Assembly (NCBI RefSeq): GCF_000004825.1
Contig: NW_008805068.1
Location: 1,550,001 to 1,614,000, forward strand
From: Heterostelium album PN500
Taxonomy: Eukaryota > Evosea > Eumycetozoa > Acytosteliales > Acytosteliaceae
Reading direction: 5' to 3'
Length of the DNA stretch: 64,000 nt
In this document: positions 12,148 to 24,349 of the stretch, piece by piece
How positions within the stretch are numbered: the first letter of the stretch is position 1
How the letters are laid out: each line of letters starts with the position of its first letter
The notes under the pieces: model-generated
The model's database searches: none
What the model saw: only the letters and a program-made list of their open reading frames with translations
What the model was told of the DNA's origin: nothing
Translations under genes and position numbers: made by a program

Positions 12148-13150
12148 TTATGAATTCTTCTTTGAGATATCCGAGTAATCACCTGATGATCTGCTGACGT
12201 TTGATGGTTTGAATGATGAGCTGGATTTAGCGGCTGATTGAGCAGCAGCGTTGACATTGCTGGCTGGTGATGGTTGTGGTTGATTGATGAACTTCTCAGT
12301 CAACTGACTGATGGTGTTTGATACCAATTTAATACCATTATCAATGTGTGGTCCAACAATTGCTACAATCGATTCGTGGTGCTTATTAGAGATGAATCCT
12401 GGCAATATAATAATTGAATATACTAAATCAATGTGTTGTTCATGAGTTAGTATATGTTTGAATCTATGAATAATAATAATAATAAACAAAACAAAGACAT
12501 ACCTGCAATAACAAATAAAGTGTAACCAGAGATATAACATCCCAAGAAAGCAATAACTGCACATACAATCGAGATTTGAATGAAGAACTAAATGATAGAA
12601 GGTTACTTTAGCTATTTGATTGATAACTACTTTAGTATAATGATTATTTGTTCATACCTTGATTGGAGAGAGTTGTTTCAACTTGTAAAGTTCATTGATA
12701 TCCTCGCTAACAGAGTATTTAGCGGCTGTCAAAATATTGATAACTTCATCATATGCTTCATTGGAAATGTCTTTTGGCTATTAATAGTGGTGATTCGATA
12801 AGAGAATGTTATAATTAATATTAAATACAGTTTAATCTAATTACTAATTAGATATAATAATAATTAATACATACTTGAACCATTGAAATCAAATTTAAGA
12901 TTGGTTGTTTGGCAATGATGGTGATGAAAAGGTAGAGTGGTATGGCGGTGAAGATGCTAGTGATCACAGAGAGACTAAAGTTACGAGAGTACCAGAGTAA
13001 TGCTGATACCGATAGTATAAGGATACCCAAATCGATAGGTCTGTGCCACAGTAATACACTTCTAAGATATTTAATCAAATCTTTATAGTCATTCAAACAA
13101 TCTTCCAATTGTTTCTTTATAAGTTGTTTTTTAATTAAAGGTGAACTCAT
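12148..13150 (-). CDS. Reticulon/ARL6IP1-like ER membrane protein
   Basis: Four exons join in phase: 13150-12875, 12777-12658, 12587-12503 and 12422-12148, coding 251 residues. The first hydrophobic hairpin covers about residues 38-80, directly after VLLWHRP, which resembles the W-x-x-P entry of the ARL6IP1/RETREG type of reticulon domain. A charged linker follows (about 93-132). The second hydrophobic hairpin is about 133-172 and is split by the third intron. The tail from about 173 is a soluble segment ending in a Ser/Ala-rich stretch. Such proteins sit as wedges in the tubular ER and shape it; some serve as ER-phagy receptors. No LIR motif was identified with confidence. It lies divergently to the ankyrin gene. 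Confidence 0.75.
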
Positions 13151-13693
13151 CTTATTCTTATCAATTTTAAATCCAATATCTAATATCTAATATCCTTTAT
13201 CTGTTTATCTATCTATCTATCTATCTCATTAAAATAAAATAAATAAATTAACTAAAAAATGTAGAGAAATTTGTTTTTGAGAATCCACCCACACTTCACA
13301 AAAAAACAAAAAAAAAAAAAACACACATCATCATAACAATTGTAATGATTCATTAATATCAATCAGCCCAATAAGCAAAATTCCATGAAAACTCGAACTT
13401 AAATGTGTAGAACCAAAAGTAAGAGAAATCAATTCTTTGTTATAAAAGATTTAGATGAATAAAATTAGTTGTTTTTATATTTTATCATTTTTTTCATCAA
13501 GTATAACCAAATATGTTCATCACCTTTACAATCAAAAAGGAGCGAAGATTTTTAATTCTTATTCTTAAAAAAATTTTAATTTTTTAAATTTTTTTTCCAT
13601 TCTCTAAAGAGATTTTTTGTTTGAAGAATCTGAAAATTAATTATAATTACTTGGTGTATTTGTAATTGTAATAATAATAATTATATTGTAAAT
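13151..13693. other. Divergent promoter region with ATCT microsatellite
   Basis: Shared 5' space of the reticulon-like gene (minus) and the ankyrin gene (plus). Contains an (ATCT)n run at about 13205-13226 and poly(A)/poly(T) tracts. No gene seen. Confidence 0.6.
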
Positions 13694-15201
13694 ATGGATA
13701 TTCAGTTATATAGAGGTTTATTTAAATCAAAAATATTAAGAGAATTGATTTTTGAGCAAATTCATAGGTTATCAGGTGAATATCGAGACAGAGGATTGGA
13801 AATATATAAATGGGGTGATTTAGCGTTTTGTCCACAGCAACTCGTTCTATATAATTATGTCGATCAATTGAAATCGACAATCAAATATTTTATTGAAAAT
13901 AGATACACTTTACAATGTACAATTTTAAACGAGAAGAAAAAAAATAAAACAAAATTCTTTAAAATAGAACAATCATCACCATCATCAAACAGTAATAATA
14001 ATAATAATAATAACAATAATAACAAAAAAAACAATAAAAACAATAAAAACAACAATAGAAATGGAAATCCAAAGTTTGTTATCTATTACATATTGTATGC
14101 ATTAAAAACGAGTGCTACTCATGGTAACTTGGATTTAATCATCTATTTACTTTCACAATTCTATGAATTACCAACAACAAAACAACAAAAATCAGAAGAA
14201 ACAAAGAGTATTACTCCCAAAAGGTAATTATAATAACACATAGTGTAACATTATGATAACAATGATATGGTAATAAATAATAACAATAACCACTTCTATG
14301 TAGCATTATAAAATTGGAACAAAAGTATTTAAAGAGTATATTTAACAAAGCTGCAGGCAAAGGATATTTAAATATCTTAAAATACTTGATTGAAACTTAT
14401 GGAAATCATGATGTAAAGATCACTACGAAATCGATGAATTGCGCTGCGAGCAATGGTCATCTCCAAGTCTTGAAATGGATGTATCAGACTCGCGATTCAA
14501 CAGCTACCGTTTGTAATCATCTTGGTTTAGATGCGGCCGCTAACAATGGCAAATTGGAAACGGTTCAATTCCTCCTCGAAATGAAGGTTATTCCAAATTT
14601 AGCAGCTGAGTATGCTGCAGACAAAGGACATCTCGATATCCTGATCTCGCTAGATCAGTTCAACCATCTCCCCACTACTTCTGTTGCTTTAGATAATGCA
14701 GCTACGCGAGGACACATGGAAATTGTACGGTTCCTTCATAGCAGACAAGCGAAATGCACTACAAACGCCATCAACTATGCTGCCTACAATGGACATTATC
14801 AAGTGGTTCACTTCCTATTGGAGAATAGAAGTGAAGGATGCACACGAGAAGCAATGGACCTGAGTTCTATGCATGGACATTTGGATATTGTGAAGCTACT
14901 TCACGAACGATCGGACAAAGGATGCACAGGGTCAGCCGTAAATCTTGCAGCCGGTAACGGTCATTTCCATGTGGTCCAATTTCTCATTGAAAATCGTACG
15001 GAAGGCTGTAGTTTCTATGCTCTTTCTAATGCAATCAGAAATGGTCATCTACCAATGTTTCAGTACCTCGCAGAGAAGACCGCATTTCTCAAAGATGAAG
15101 AAGCCGTTGAGCGAGTATATAATATTGCAAAATCACAAGATAAATTGGAAATAGTTGAATTTCTAAAGAATAATTTCACACAATTACAAAGTCGTAATTA
15201 A
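13694..15201 (+). CDS. Ankyrin-repeat protein
   Basis: Two exons, 13694-14223 and 14304-15201, joined in phase (AG plus C gives Ser), 475 residues. The N-terminal ~80 residues (LYRGLFKSKILRELIFEQIH start) resemble the leader seen in the expanded dictyostelid ankyrin families. An Asn/Lys-rich low-complexity tract follows at about residues 96-120. From about residue 190 to 460 there are eight to nine ankyrin units with the repeating pattern A-A-x-N-G-H-L-x-(V/I)-(V/L)-x-F-L. No catalytic or membrane domain is attached, so a protein-binding role is the only safe statement. The poly-Asn tract is encoded by AAT/AAC runs. Confidence 0.9.
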
Positions 15202-15733
15202 TATTGAACAAATTCAAAATAGGAATTCGTTGAAATAAATAAATCATTTAAGTGACTATCATTGCAAAATTTAATGAGACTTTTACTAGAATCATAATAA
15301 TATTTTGCAAATTAAATCTTAAAAAAAACCCTTTTATTCCACAAACAACACACAAAATGTAAAAAATGAGAACTTTCTTTTTCTCATTTTCCTTCAATTT
15401 TCTCTTTTTTTTGACAAAGAGGTTTTTAACATGTTAAGTATGAATGTTTTCTTTTTTTTTTTTTTTTTTGAATCATTTCATTCAAAAGATTTTAAACATA
15501 TTGATTGACAATCAAATATTGTTAGAATAAAATAAATTATTTAACAAAATCATTATTTTTAAATAGTATAAAGCAAATGAAGATACATTAGCATAATTTT
15601 TTTATTTTTGTTCTTTCATTTCAATCAATCATATTATAATATAACTATCACATCAGCAGTACTGAATCAGTAGAAGTAGAAGTAGAAAAGTAGTGAATAC
15701 AATCAATAAATCAAAATAGATAGAAACAGAGCA
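15202..15733. other. Intergenic spacer
   Basis: 3' flank of the ankyrin gene and promoter of the RBR ligase gene. Contains a poly(T) run near 15450-15470. Nothing else recognised. Confidence 0.6.
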
Positions 15734-17668
15734 ATGGAAAGCGATTTATTAACAGAGAACATGGCAGCTTTAATGCAACATTCAAACAATGAAGACGAGG
15801 ATTTCGGTGATTTAAGAGTCCAAGAGATCGAGATTTTGAAATCAATTTACGATGAAAGTTTAATTCAAGATAATCGTCAATCAAACTTTTACAGAGTAAA
15901 TATATTGTGTTAATTAAAAGTTTAATTTAAAACAACACATTTGCACATTTTTTTCTGGAAATTAATTTTTAACAAAAATTTACAAAAAAAAACAGATTAA
16001 AATCAATGTAAATGTACCAGAAGGATTTGTTTTAAAGACAGCAACATCAACAGGAGGAGCAGAAGCAGAGGTAGAAGCAGCAGAAGCAGAGACAACAGAT
16101 GAAGAACTATCTAACAATTCCGATTCAACAACTACTACTACAACAAACAATAATAACAGCAGCAGCAGCAGCAACAATGCTGCTTCTCAAGCACAAGAGT
16201 ATCCAATTGTTTGTTTGCCAACTGTTACTCTTGGTTTTGAGTTACCAAGAGGATACCCTGAAGTTTCACCTATTTTAGTTATTTCTTGTTGTTGTAAGTG
16301 ATTTAATAATAATAATAATAATAATAATAATGTTCAATTCATTATTAATAATTAATAATCAATTATTATTATTATTTTGTTAAAAACAGGGTTATCACTT
16401 GATCAAATGAATTCAATTATTAAAGAGTTGAATTCAATGTGGGAGAGTGGAGAGATGGTTATTTTTAAATATGTAGATTGGATAAAGAACAATTTATTTA
16501 CTTTCCTCGATATTGAAAAGTCGTTGACTCTTACCGATGTCGATGTCGATTTCGATTCACCACTCGCCGACTATTGTATTTGGGAGTACAACGAAGATTG
16601 GACTAGCTTGATGTCGGCATTGCCCATCATCTTGGCACACAACTCCCACGAATCCAAAAAGATCTTCAACGAAACCGTTCATACTTGTCCAATCTGTTTG
16701 TGTGACGATGAGGGTGTCAACTTTGATCTGCTGGCGTGCTCCCACTTTACATGCCACGGTTGTACCACACAGATCTGTAAATTGAATATCGATAGCGGTG
16801 ACATCCGTCAGATCAAGTGTTCTGAACTCAAGTGTGGCCAACCGATCGACCAGAACATTGTCGAGAAGTGTGTCTCTGCCAAAGACTTTGCCACCTACAA
16901 ATCAACCATTCAAAAGACCAATGGTTTCGTAGAGTGTACCAGATGTAGAGGATGGGCAAAAGTTGAGCCACATACCAGATCAAGTAAGTAGCTAAAACAA
17001 AGACAATATTAGATCCACAAATACTAAGATTCTTTTCTATATTTTACTAGCATTCTGTGAGAAATGTTATTATTCAATGTGTATGCTATGCTCCAAGAAG
17101 TGGCATCCCGGAACCACCTGTGGTTACGAACCAATAAGTAGGGTAAAAACTTTTGTAAAATATGGAGAGACTATCCAATATAACAGAAATTATAAACCTT
17201 GTCCTGGATGTGGTGTTACCATTAACAAGTACGAAGGATGTAAGTAATTTGTTAACAAATCAATGTGCTCAAGCAATATATATTAATCTCAATCAATTAA
17301 TAGGTAACAAAGTTGTCTGTACGTCTTGTAATAAGATTATTTGTTGGATTTGTTTGAATGTTATCGATGGATATGATCATTTCCAAAAGAAATGTTTATT
17401 GTTTGAACTGCCTAGTGGTATGCAAGATATGTTACCTTTAATACGTGTCAACCGTATACATACAAGAGTTACAGGTCGTTCCACTTGTAACCGTTGCAAG
17501 GCACAGATTTACAGACACGACAATAATAATCATTTGATTTGCTTCCAATGCAAGTCACAGCAGTGCTTTATTTGTAAATCTTTGATCAAAGGAACCAACC
17601 ACTTTTCAAACGGTACTTGTCCTCAACACTACGGTGAACCGTTGAAAGATCCCAACATTCCAAAATAA
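15734..17668 (+). CDS. RBR-type E3 ubiquitin ligase (RNF14-like)
   Basis: Five exons: 15734-15895, 15996-16293, 16390-16983, 17051-17239 and 17304-17668, 535 residues. Order: N-terminal RWD domain (about 25-200) interrupted by an Ala/Glu/Ser/Thr/Asn low-complexity insert; RING1 beginning CPICLCDDEG with CSHFTCHGC; an IBR region with FCEKCYYSMC and the downstream HPGTTC; then RING2, CPGCGVTINKYEGCNKVVC, in which the last Cys is in the place of the catalytic cysteine of RBR ligases. RBR enzymes take ubiquitin from an E2 onto this cysteine before passing it to substrate. RWD-RBR order is that of RNF14, which in animals works on stalled ribosomes and translation factors. A second Cys-rich CNRCKAQI/CFQCKSQQCFICK segment closes the protein. 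All Zn ligands I could place are present. Confidence 0.92.
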
Positions 17669-17701
17669 ATAAAACTATAATTGTCCTAATACTATTAATA
17701 A

Positions 17702-19069
17702 TTATAACTTTATTTGTGTAGATGATAACTCTATACATTGTCCAACTGGACTATCATCATTGATCCTCGATAGCAAAGAATGAGCTTTGAAATTATCTTT
17801 GGAACTGATATATCCTATTCCCATAGAATAGGTAGAATGTGCCCAAACCAACTCGATATCCATCTTTCCAGTGTTTCGATCGGTTTGTTTTCTTATTGCA
17901 ATAACACCAGCTAATCTTTCATCTCCTGAGCCATTATAACTCTGTGTTGAGTATTCTTCTTCTTCCTCTTCTTCTTCCAGTTTCTCTTCTATTTCCTTGT
18001 CTTGTTTATCAATATTGGTGGTTCTTTCGAAATGATTACCGAAACAATCTGAATGATTAAGTAATTGATTCTCAAAATAAGATTTAATTGCTAGATCTGC
18101 ATAATTATTCTGCATTGCTAGACAACATTGCTTCGATGTCATTGATCTCATTATATGTTCACCTACACCAGTACTACTACATGCAACACCAGGTATTGAT
18201 TTTCCATTCGATTCAAGAAATAGCTCATCCTGAGCCCAGCAACCACTTCCAAACAATGCCGCTTCACCAACTCTTCCTCTGTGTTTCAAAGAAATTCCAC
18301 CACTTGATACTCCAGATGCTATATGTCCATTTTCATCCACTACAATTGCACCAACAGTATCGTAATATACAGTCTTGTCATCTTGATATTCATCATCATA
18401 ATAATAGTCTTCATTGTTTTCTTGTTGTTGATCTTTAGTATTTCTATGCATTTCCAATCTGGAGTTATGATTCATATAGGTAATATTTGATTGTTGAGTT
18501 ATTAGAGGATCACCCAACAGTGAATTCCTATCGTATATCTCAATGTTGTGATTGCTCGCCCATTCCTTGGCACCCTCTGCCACCAACATCATCGGTCTAA
18601 TTCTTCCCAATGACTTGGTGAGTGATTTCTGTTGTTTTCTCACCAACGCACTTGCCAATTTGATGGGGTTGCAAACACCATTGACAGCACCAACGCCTGC
18701 CCACAGACCACCACCACATCTCTTTGCATCATCGGCCTGGCAAACGGTAAGTGACGAATGCTGTACAAAACAAGATGTGCTACCACTGCTACACCTACAA
18801 TAGTATCTACCATCCATTATACTAGCATCACATTCTACTTGGCCATCTTGATTCAAACTTGAGCCACGACCGGCATTGGTAAGAGGATCATCTTCAAGTT
18901 GGCTGATAACCAACTCGCAAATCGATTGAGCATCTTTATATTGATTTGCATTCGAATTAACTTGCTCTACGGTGGTGAGCAACACTCTATCAATCAAAGA
19001 CTTGTATGTTTTTTCAAGTTTCTTTGAATGATAACCTGCACCTATATGTACGGCAATGAAATATTTCAT
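17702..19069 (-). CDS. Taspase-1-like threonine aspartase (Ntn hydrolase)
   Basis: Single exon, 455 residues when started at MKYFIAVHIGAG; an in-frame Met 22 codons upstream precedes a hydrophobic, T-rich stretch that looks untranslated. The opening HIGAGYHS, the LEDDPLTNAGRGSSLN block, ECDASIMDG, and the core DTVGAIVVDENG (Thr at about residue 238, the expected autocleavage and nucleophile residue) followed by SSGGISLKHRGRVGEAALFGSGCWA match taspase-1 better than ordinary L-asparaginases. Taspase-1 cuts itself into two subunits and then cleaves nuclear substrates after Asp. An Asp/Tyr-rich acidic linker precedes the cut site. Odd point: about 30 extra, cysteine-rich residues sit right after ECDASIMDG (about 88-122). 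It converges with the RBR gene (33 bases between stops). Confidence 0.9.
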   Translation of the reverse strand: MKYFIAVHIGAGYHSKKLEKTYKSLIDRVLLTTVEQVNSNANQYKDAQSICELVISQLEDDPLTNAGRGSSLNQDGQVECDASIMDGRYYCRCSSGSTSCFVQHSSLTVCQADDAKRCGGGLWAGVGAVNGVCNPIKLASALVRKQQKSLTKSLGRIRPMMLVAEGAKEWASNHNIEIYDRNSLLGDPLITQQSNITYMNHNSRLEMHRNTKDQQQENNEDYYYDDEYQDDKTVYYDTVGAIVVDENGHIASGVSSGGISLKHRGRVGEAALFGSGCWAQDELFLESNGKSIPGVACSSTGVGEHIMRSMTSKQCCLAMQNNYADLAIKSYFENQLLNHSDCFGNHFERTTNIDKQDKEIEEKLEEEEEEEEYSTQSYNGSGDERLAGVIAIRKQTDRNTGKMDIELVWAHSTYSMGIGYISSKDNFKAHSLLSRINDDSPVGQCIELSSTQIKL

Positions 19070-19477
19070 AATCCAATGGAAAACAAAAAATAAAAAAAAA
19101 ATTAAATTGTCATCATGATGATTGATTGTCTGCACTGCTTCTTTTCAAAATAATTTAAAACAAATTCATATTTAAATGCATTTAGATTTAATTTTTATTA
19201 TTATTGGTATAAATATATAATTTTCTATATATTTTTAGATTCTAACTTGTTCGGTCGGAGTAACAAATTATTTCAAAACAAATATATTTCTAAATTAGTT
19301 CAATATATAAAGTCCTTAATATTTTTTTTTTTTTGTTTTTTTTGTGGTAGTTGGAAAAATGGTTTACTAATTAAACAATGTTGGGGTTGATGGATGGATT
19401 GTTTGCTTATGACATGATTGGTTGATTGATTGATTGATTGATTGTGTTGTGTTGCTGTTTGTTGGGTGTTTTAGTTT
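19070..19477. other. Intergenic spacer with TTGA microsatellite
   Basis: Taspase promoter side and 3' flank of the RGG gene. Holds a (TTGA)n run at about 19419-19444 and a T-rich tract near 19320-19345. No gene seen. Confidence 0.6.
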
Positions 19478-20800
19478 TTACTCATCGTTTCTTGGGGCAT
19501 CATCGGATGATGCTGGTGGTCTGTTATCTCTTTGTGAGTAACCTCCACGGTCACCACCACGGTAGTTGTCACGGTCACCACCTCTGTGTTCGTTGTTAAA
19601 TCCTCCTCTTCTTTCGTATCCACCGGAACCACCACCTCTTCTCTCACCACCACCCTTCTTGAAGGCGTTGGTCTCTACGGATTCACCGCTTCTCCAGCTG
19701 TCCAAACCGTCGACCTTGCTTTCACGTGGTGGTCTGTCTTCAAAGTTTCTTGGACCGTCTCTTTGACCGTCTCTCTGACCATCTCTTTGACCGTCTCTAG
19801 AGTATCTGTTTCCACCGAATGGGTTTCCACCTCTGTTGTCGTCGTATTGTCTTCTCTCTCCACCACCACCGTATCCACCTCTGTTGTCTCTGTCACCGTC
19901 GTATTGTCTTCTCTCACCACCGTATCCACCTCTGTTGTCGTCATACTGTCTTCTCTCACCACCTTCACGATCGTTGTTGTAGTTGTTGTTTCTTCTGGAG
20001 AAGTTGAATGGTGATCCACCTCTGTTGTCTCTGTCGCCATCGTATTGTCTTCTCTCACCACCACCACCGTATCCACCTCTGTTGTCTCTGTCACCGTCGT
20101 ACTGTCTTCTCTCACCACCGTATCCACCTCTGTTGTCGTATTGTCTTCTCTCACCACCGTAACCACCTCTGTTGTTATCGTATTGTCTTCTCTCACCACC
20201 GTCTCTGTCGGTTGATCTTCTCTCTTCTTGGTCGGTGTTTTCTCTGTCTCCACCTTCGACTCCACCCTTTGGTGACTCATTGTCATCACCACCTTGGACT
20301 GGTGAATCTCTTGGACGAGCACCTCCAAATGGATCGTTTCTAGAACCACCACCCTGTTGTGGAGAGTCACGTCTCTTCTCACCAGTTGGTGCCTTCTTTG
20401 GCTTTGCCTGCATACCCAAAGCTGGGAAATCATCTTCCTCTGGTACTACTGTTTTCCTACAATAAATAAATAAATAACGAAAAAAATAAAAATAACAAAC
20501 AAGTTAAAATCACAACAACAATAATATAACTCCATTCTTTTCTTTTTAATTTTTTTTTTTTTTATCTTACTTTGGTTGAGAATCAGATGGACCAAATGAT
20601 GATGATGATGGACCGGATGGTGAGTTGTAACGTTGACGGTATCCACCACCGCTACCACCACCGCTGTAGTTGTCTCTTCCATATCCACCACTGCTACCAC
20701 CACCTTGTTGCTCCTCATCGTAGGTTGAACGTGGTGCACTTGGTAGACTGCTTGGCTTCTGAGTCATGAAATCATTCAAATTGAGCTTTTGTTTCGACAT
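19478..20800 (-). CDS. RGG-rich RNA-binding-like protein, possibly eIF4B-like
   Basis: Two exons, 20800-20571 and 20456-19478, joined in phase, 402 residues. The N-terminus MSKQKLNLNDFM is followed by Gly/Ser-rich sequence, then EEDDFPALG, then a long array of ERRQYD-x-RGG-type units (about nine), an RDGQ triplet, a short conserved-looking DSWRSGE segment and a final RGG-rich tail. RGG arrays bind RNA and are often arginine-methylated. The leading LNLNDF, the FPALG box and the basic/acidic repeats recall eIF4B-type translation factors, but no RRM is visible, so this is a resemblance only. Codon use is biased to a few preferred codons, as in highly expressed genes. Confidence 0.82.
19855..20215 (-). 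repeat. Coding tandem repeats (ERRQYD...RGGYGG units)
   Basis: Inside the RGG gene. Units of about 39-57 bases encode ERRQYDDNRGGYGG and variants with GDRD inserted. Unit length varies by multiples of three, so the frame is kept. The low codon diversity also creates long but spurious open frames on the other strands. Confidence 0.85.
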
Positions 20801-22365
20801 TTTGCTGCTGTTGTTTTATTATTATCTGTTTAGAATAATCAATAACAAACTAGGTCACTTGACTTTTTAAATAGCAATAATAATAAAAAATAAAAAAAAG
20901 TTAAGAAATTTTTTGAAATAAAGATTTTGGGTGTTACCCTATCTCACAATCCTAATAATTTTTTTTGCAAAACAAAAAATAATAACAATTTCAAAAAAAA
21001 AACAAAGTAACGTTCAATGCTTGAACTTGTTTTTACCACTTCACATAATATTTATTTTTATAAACTTAAAAGGATAATAATTTTTTTTCAGTATTTTAAG
21101 ACAAACTTATTATATTATTTAAGAATAAGAAAATCAATTGAAAGTGAGAATAAATCATCTTCTATTATTATATTCCGCAATCCCCAAAATCAAAATATCG
21201 TTATAGTAATATGAGGAATATTGACAAATGGCCAAGACATCGAAATAATTTGATCTCCTAAAACTGTTATTTTTTATTTATTTATTATATCTCTTTGATT
21301 TGTTACGAATCATAATAAATAATTGATTGTTTGATTGATACACATATAATATTTATTTATAACACATGTCAATATTGAATTAAATGAATAATTAATTATC
21401 TTCTATTAATTAAATAACCATGAGATAATTAAAATCGTTAAAGATTTCAAAGATTATTTTGATAAAAAAAAAAAAAATCATTTATCTTTTTAAAAAAAAA
21501 TTGAAAATTTGAAAAAAAAAAAATACAAAACATCACAAACATAGAACATAACAACTTTTTTAGCATTTATATAAATATATTTTTATTAAAAAAAATACTA
21601 CTGTTGTTATCAGGTACCTGTTAGTTATTCTACAAATAACAGAGAGATTACCGATTCATTTCATTGAGTAACAACATAGCAATAGAAATAACAACAACAT
21701 CAAGTTTTAAGTGAACAACAACAACTACAATAGTTAATCGCGATCACTCAACAAAAAAAAAAAAAAAAAAAAAAGATACTTTTTGTCGATTAATATTATT
21801 TTAAGATATAATAAAATAATAAGTTAAGTTCCATTAGAGATAGAGCTTTATATATATTTTAATAAAAAGATATATAGATCATCAGATAGATAGGTAGACA
21901 GATAAGGTAGACAGATAATAAAGATATACAGATAACAATAATAGTAGGTATCTCATTTCTATTATCATATTTTTTTATTTATACTTTTTTATTTTTAAAA
22001 TTTTTTTTTGTTTTTTTTTTAATTTGAAGATATTAAGTTAGAGATATGATAAAATAGAGATGTGATGTGTTTGTTGGATAAAAGATAGTGCACAACTATA
22101 TATATATTTACATACATACTAGATTATATATTATCAATTAAATCATCAAATTTTTGTGTATTTATATAAATTTGTGTTTAATTATAAAATAATGTTATTG
22201 GCAACTTACATGTTTACTTTTAATATGAAAATATAATATAAATACAAAGTTTGTTTTTATTGTTATTTTATTTTTTTATTAAAAAGAAAGAAAAACAAAC
22301 TTTTTATAATATTGTTATTGTTATTATGATTGAGAAATATATAGATATAAAGATATGATATAAAG
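20801..22365. other. 1.56-kb divergent promoter region (RGG gene / SH2 kinase)
   Basis: No gene seen. Poly(A) runs at 20990-21003, 21468-21480 and 21750-21774. A cluster of GATA-containing words (AGATAGATAGG, AGATAAGG, AGATAATA, AGATAACA) lies at 21884-21936, roughly 430-480 bases before the kinase start, and could bind GATA-type factors, which are expanded in dictyostelids. Confidence 0.55.
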
Positions 22366-24349
22366 ATGAATAATCAAACTAACTATTATTTTAATTATCA
22401 CAATTATCCTCAACAACAATACTTTCAACAAAATAAAGGTTATATAAAGGACCCTCGATATTATTATAGCCAACAACAATTACAGCAACAACAACAACAA
22501 CAACAGATGGCAAATAACTATACACAACCAGATATTAGTGGACCACCAGAAATCTCAGAGTTTGAAATTCAAACTGAATCGATTTTGGGAGATGGTAGTT
22601 TTGGTACTGTCTACAAGGGACGTTGTCGTCAAAAGGATGTAGCTGTCAAGGTCATGTTGAAGCAAGTCGACGAAAAGACTCTCAAAGACTTTAGAAAGGA
22701 AGTTGCTATTATGAGTAAAATCTTCCATCCAAATATCGTACTTTTCTTAGGGTATGTTATTCTATAGTGTCAAACAATTACCGATAGAATAGTTACTAAT
22801 ATCAAACAAATGAAAACACATAGTGCCTGTACCTCTTTGCCAGGTAAATTGATGATTTGTACAGAGTTGATGAAGGGTAATTTAGAAACATTGCTTTTAG
22901 ATCCAAATATTAAATTGCCATTGATCACACGTATGAAGATGGCCAAAGATGCAGCATTGGGTGTACTTTGGTTGCATAGTTCAAATCCAGTTTTCATTCA
23001 CAGAGATTTAAAGGTAAATTTAACAACAACAATATTCATCAAATCGAATCGAATAAGAGTCAACTAAACAAATATTATTTTCTTAACTTTAATATTATCT
23101 ATAGACATCCAATCTTTTGGTTGATTCAAACTTAACACTTAAAGTATGTGACTTTGGTCTGTCACAAATTAAACAAAGAGGTGAGAATTTAAAGGATGGT
23201 CAAGACGGTGCTAAAGGTGTATGTATTTTTAATTAGAGAATCAAATGATCTATTCAAATATTTATATATTAATATGTAAATTATGTTTTTTTTTTTTGAT
23301 AATTTAGACACCATTGTGGATGGCACCAGAAGTATTGCAAGGTAAACTATTTAATGAAAAGGCAGATGTATATAGTTTTGGATTGGTGCTATGGCAGATC
23401 TACACCAGACAAGAGTTGTTCCCAGAGTTTGATAACTTTTATAAATTTGTTGCAGCAATCTGCGAGAAGGTAGTCCGTCCACCCATCCCCGACGACTGCC
23501 CAAGAGCATTGAAGCAATTGATTATGAAGTGCTGGGACCCATCGCCAGAGGTGCGTCCAGGCTTCAGTGAGATCGTCTCCACTCTCGAAGGTATCATCAT
23601 CGATCTCTCGATCCCCGACGAGTATGGTGCCATCATGTGGAAGAATCATTTTAAACACGTCGACGAGGCAACCTGGAAGGATTTCCTCAATGTATTTGCA
23701 AACTTTGTCGGACTCACCAACGCTTCCACACCAAGCATGTCCGATCTCCTACAGTTCTCTCCCAACCTCAACGGTTCTACAATCGAACTCAACTTTAAGT
23801 GTCTGAAAGCAATCATTGTAAGTCCGCCAAAGGGTGTCGGTGGTCAAGAGGAAGAGGTTGTCAACATGGAGCAATTCGGTAAGGTTTTGGCTTGGTTCGG
23901 TAATCTCAAAGATGATGGTTCCCAAATTTTAGATAAAGTATGTTGAATGGTTATATGATTAGTTAAATTAATATTGATATTAATATGCTTTGTTCAAATT
24001 TCAATTATAGATAAGACAATTGATGGAGTGTGCATGGTTCCATGGTGATATTTCAACTTCAGAGAGTGAAAATAGATTACACAAGAAGCCAGAAGGTACA
24101 TTTTTGGTGCGTTTCTCAACAAGTGAGCCAGGTGCCTACACCATCTCAAAGGTTTCAAAGAACGGTGTCATTTCTCATCAGAGAATTCATAGACCAGGTG
24201 GTAAATTCCAAGTCAACAATAGTAAATATCTCAGTGTTAAAGATTTGATTTCAGGTGAAGCTCAAGCTTTGGGTATCGCCACTCCATGTCTCGGTTCAAG
24301 ATTCCTTTCATTAATTTATAAATCACAAATTTCTGGATACATTAATTAA
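22366..24349 (+). CDS. SH2 domain-containing protein kinase (dictyostelid SHK family)
   Basis: Five exons: 22366-22751, 22824-23013, 23105-23218, 23308-23937 and 24011-24349, 552 residues. Tyr/Gln/Asn-rich leader (1-55), kinase domain about 66-345, linker, and a C-terminal SH2 domain from about 449 (WFHGDIS ... GTFLVRFSTSEPGAYTIS). Kinase landmarks are complete: Gly loop GDGSFG (75-80), VAVK lysine (about 95), HRDLK, CDFG, and an activation segment closing with WMAPE. The kinase half is TKL-like while the SH2 carries the phosphotyrosine-binding FLVRFS motif. SHK proteins combine a dual-specificity kinase with an SH2 domain and are linked to chemotaxis in D. discoideum. Which of the SHK paralogues this is cannot be told. 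Confidence 0.95.

Noticed and set aside
19566-20465. Long open frames antisense to and in other frames of the RGG gene
   Set aside because: They arise from the biased codons of the RGG repeats; the products are Ser/Val/His low-complexity sequence with no family resemblance.
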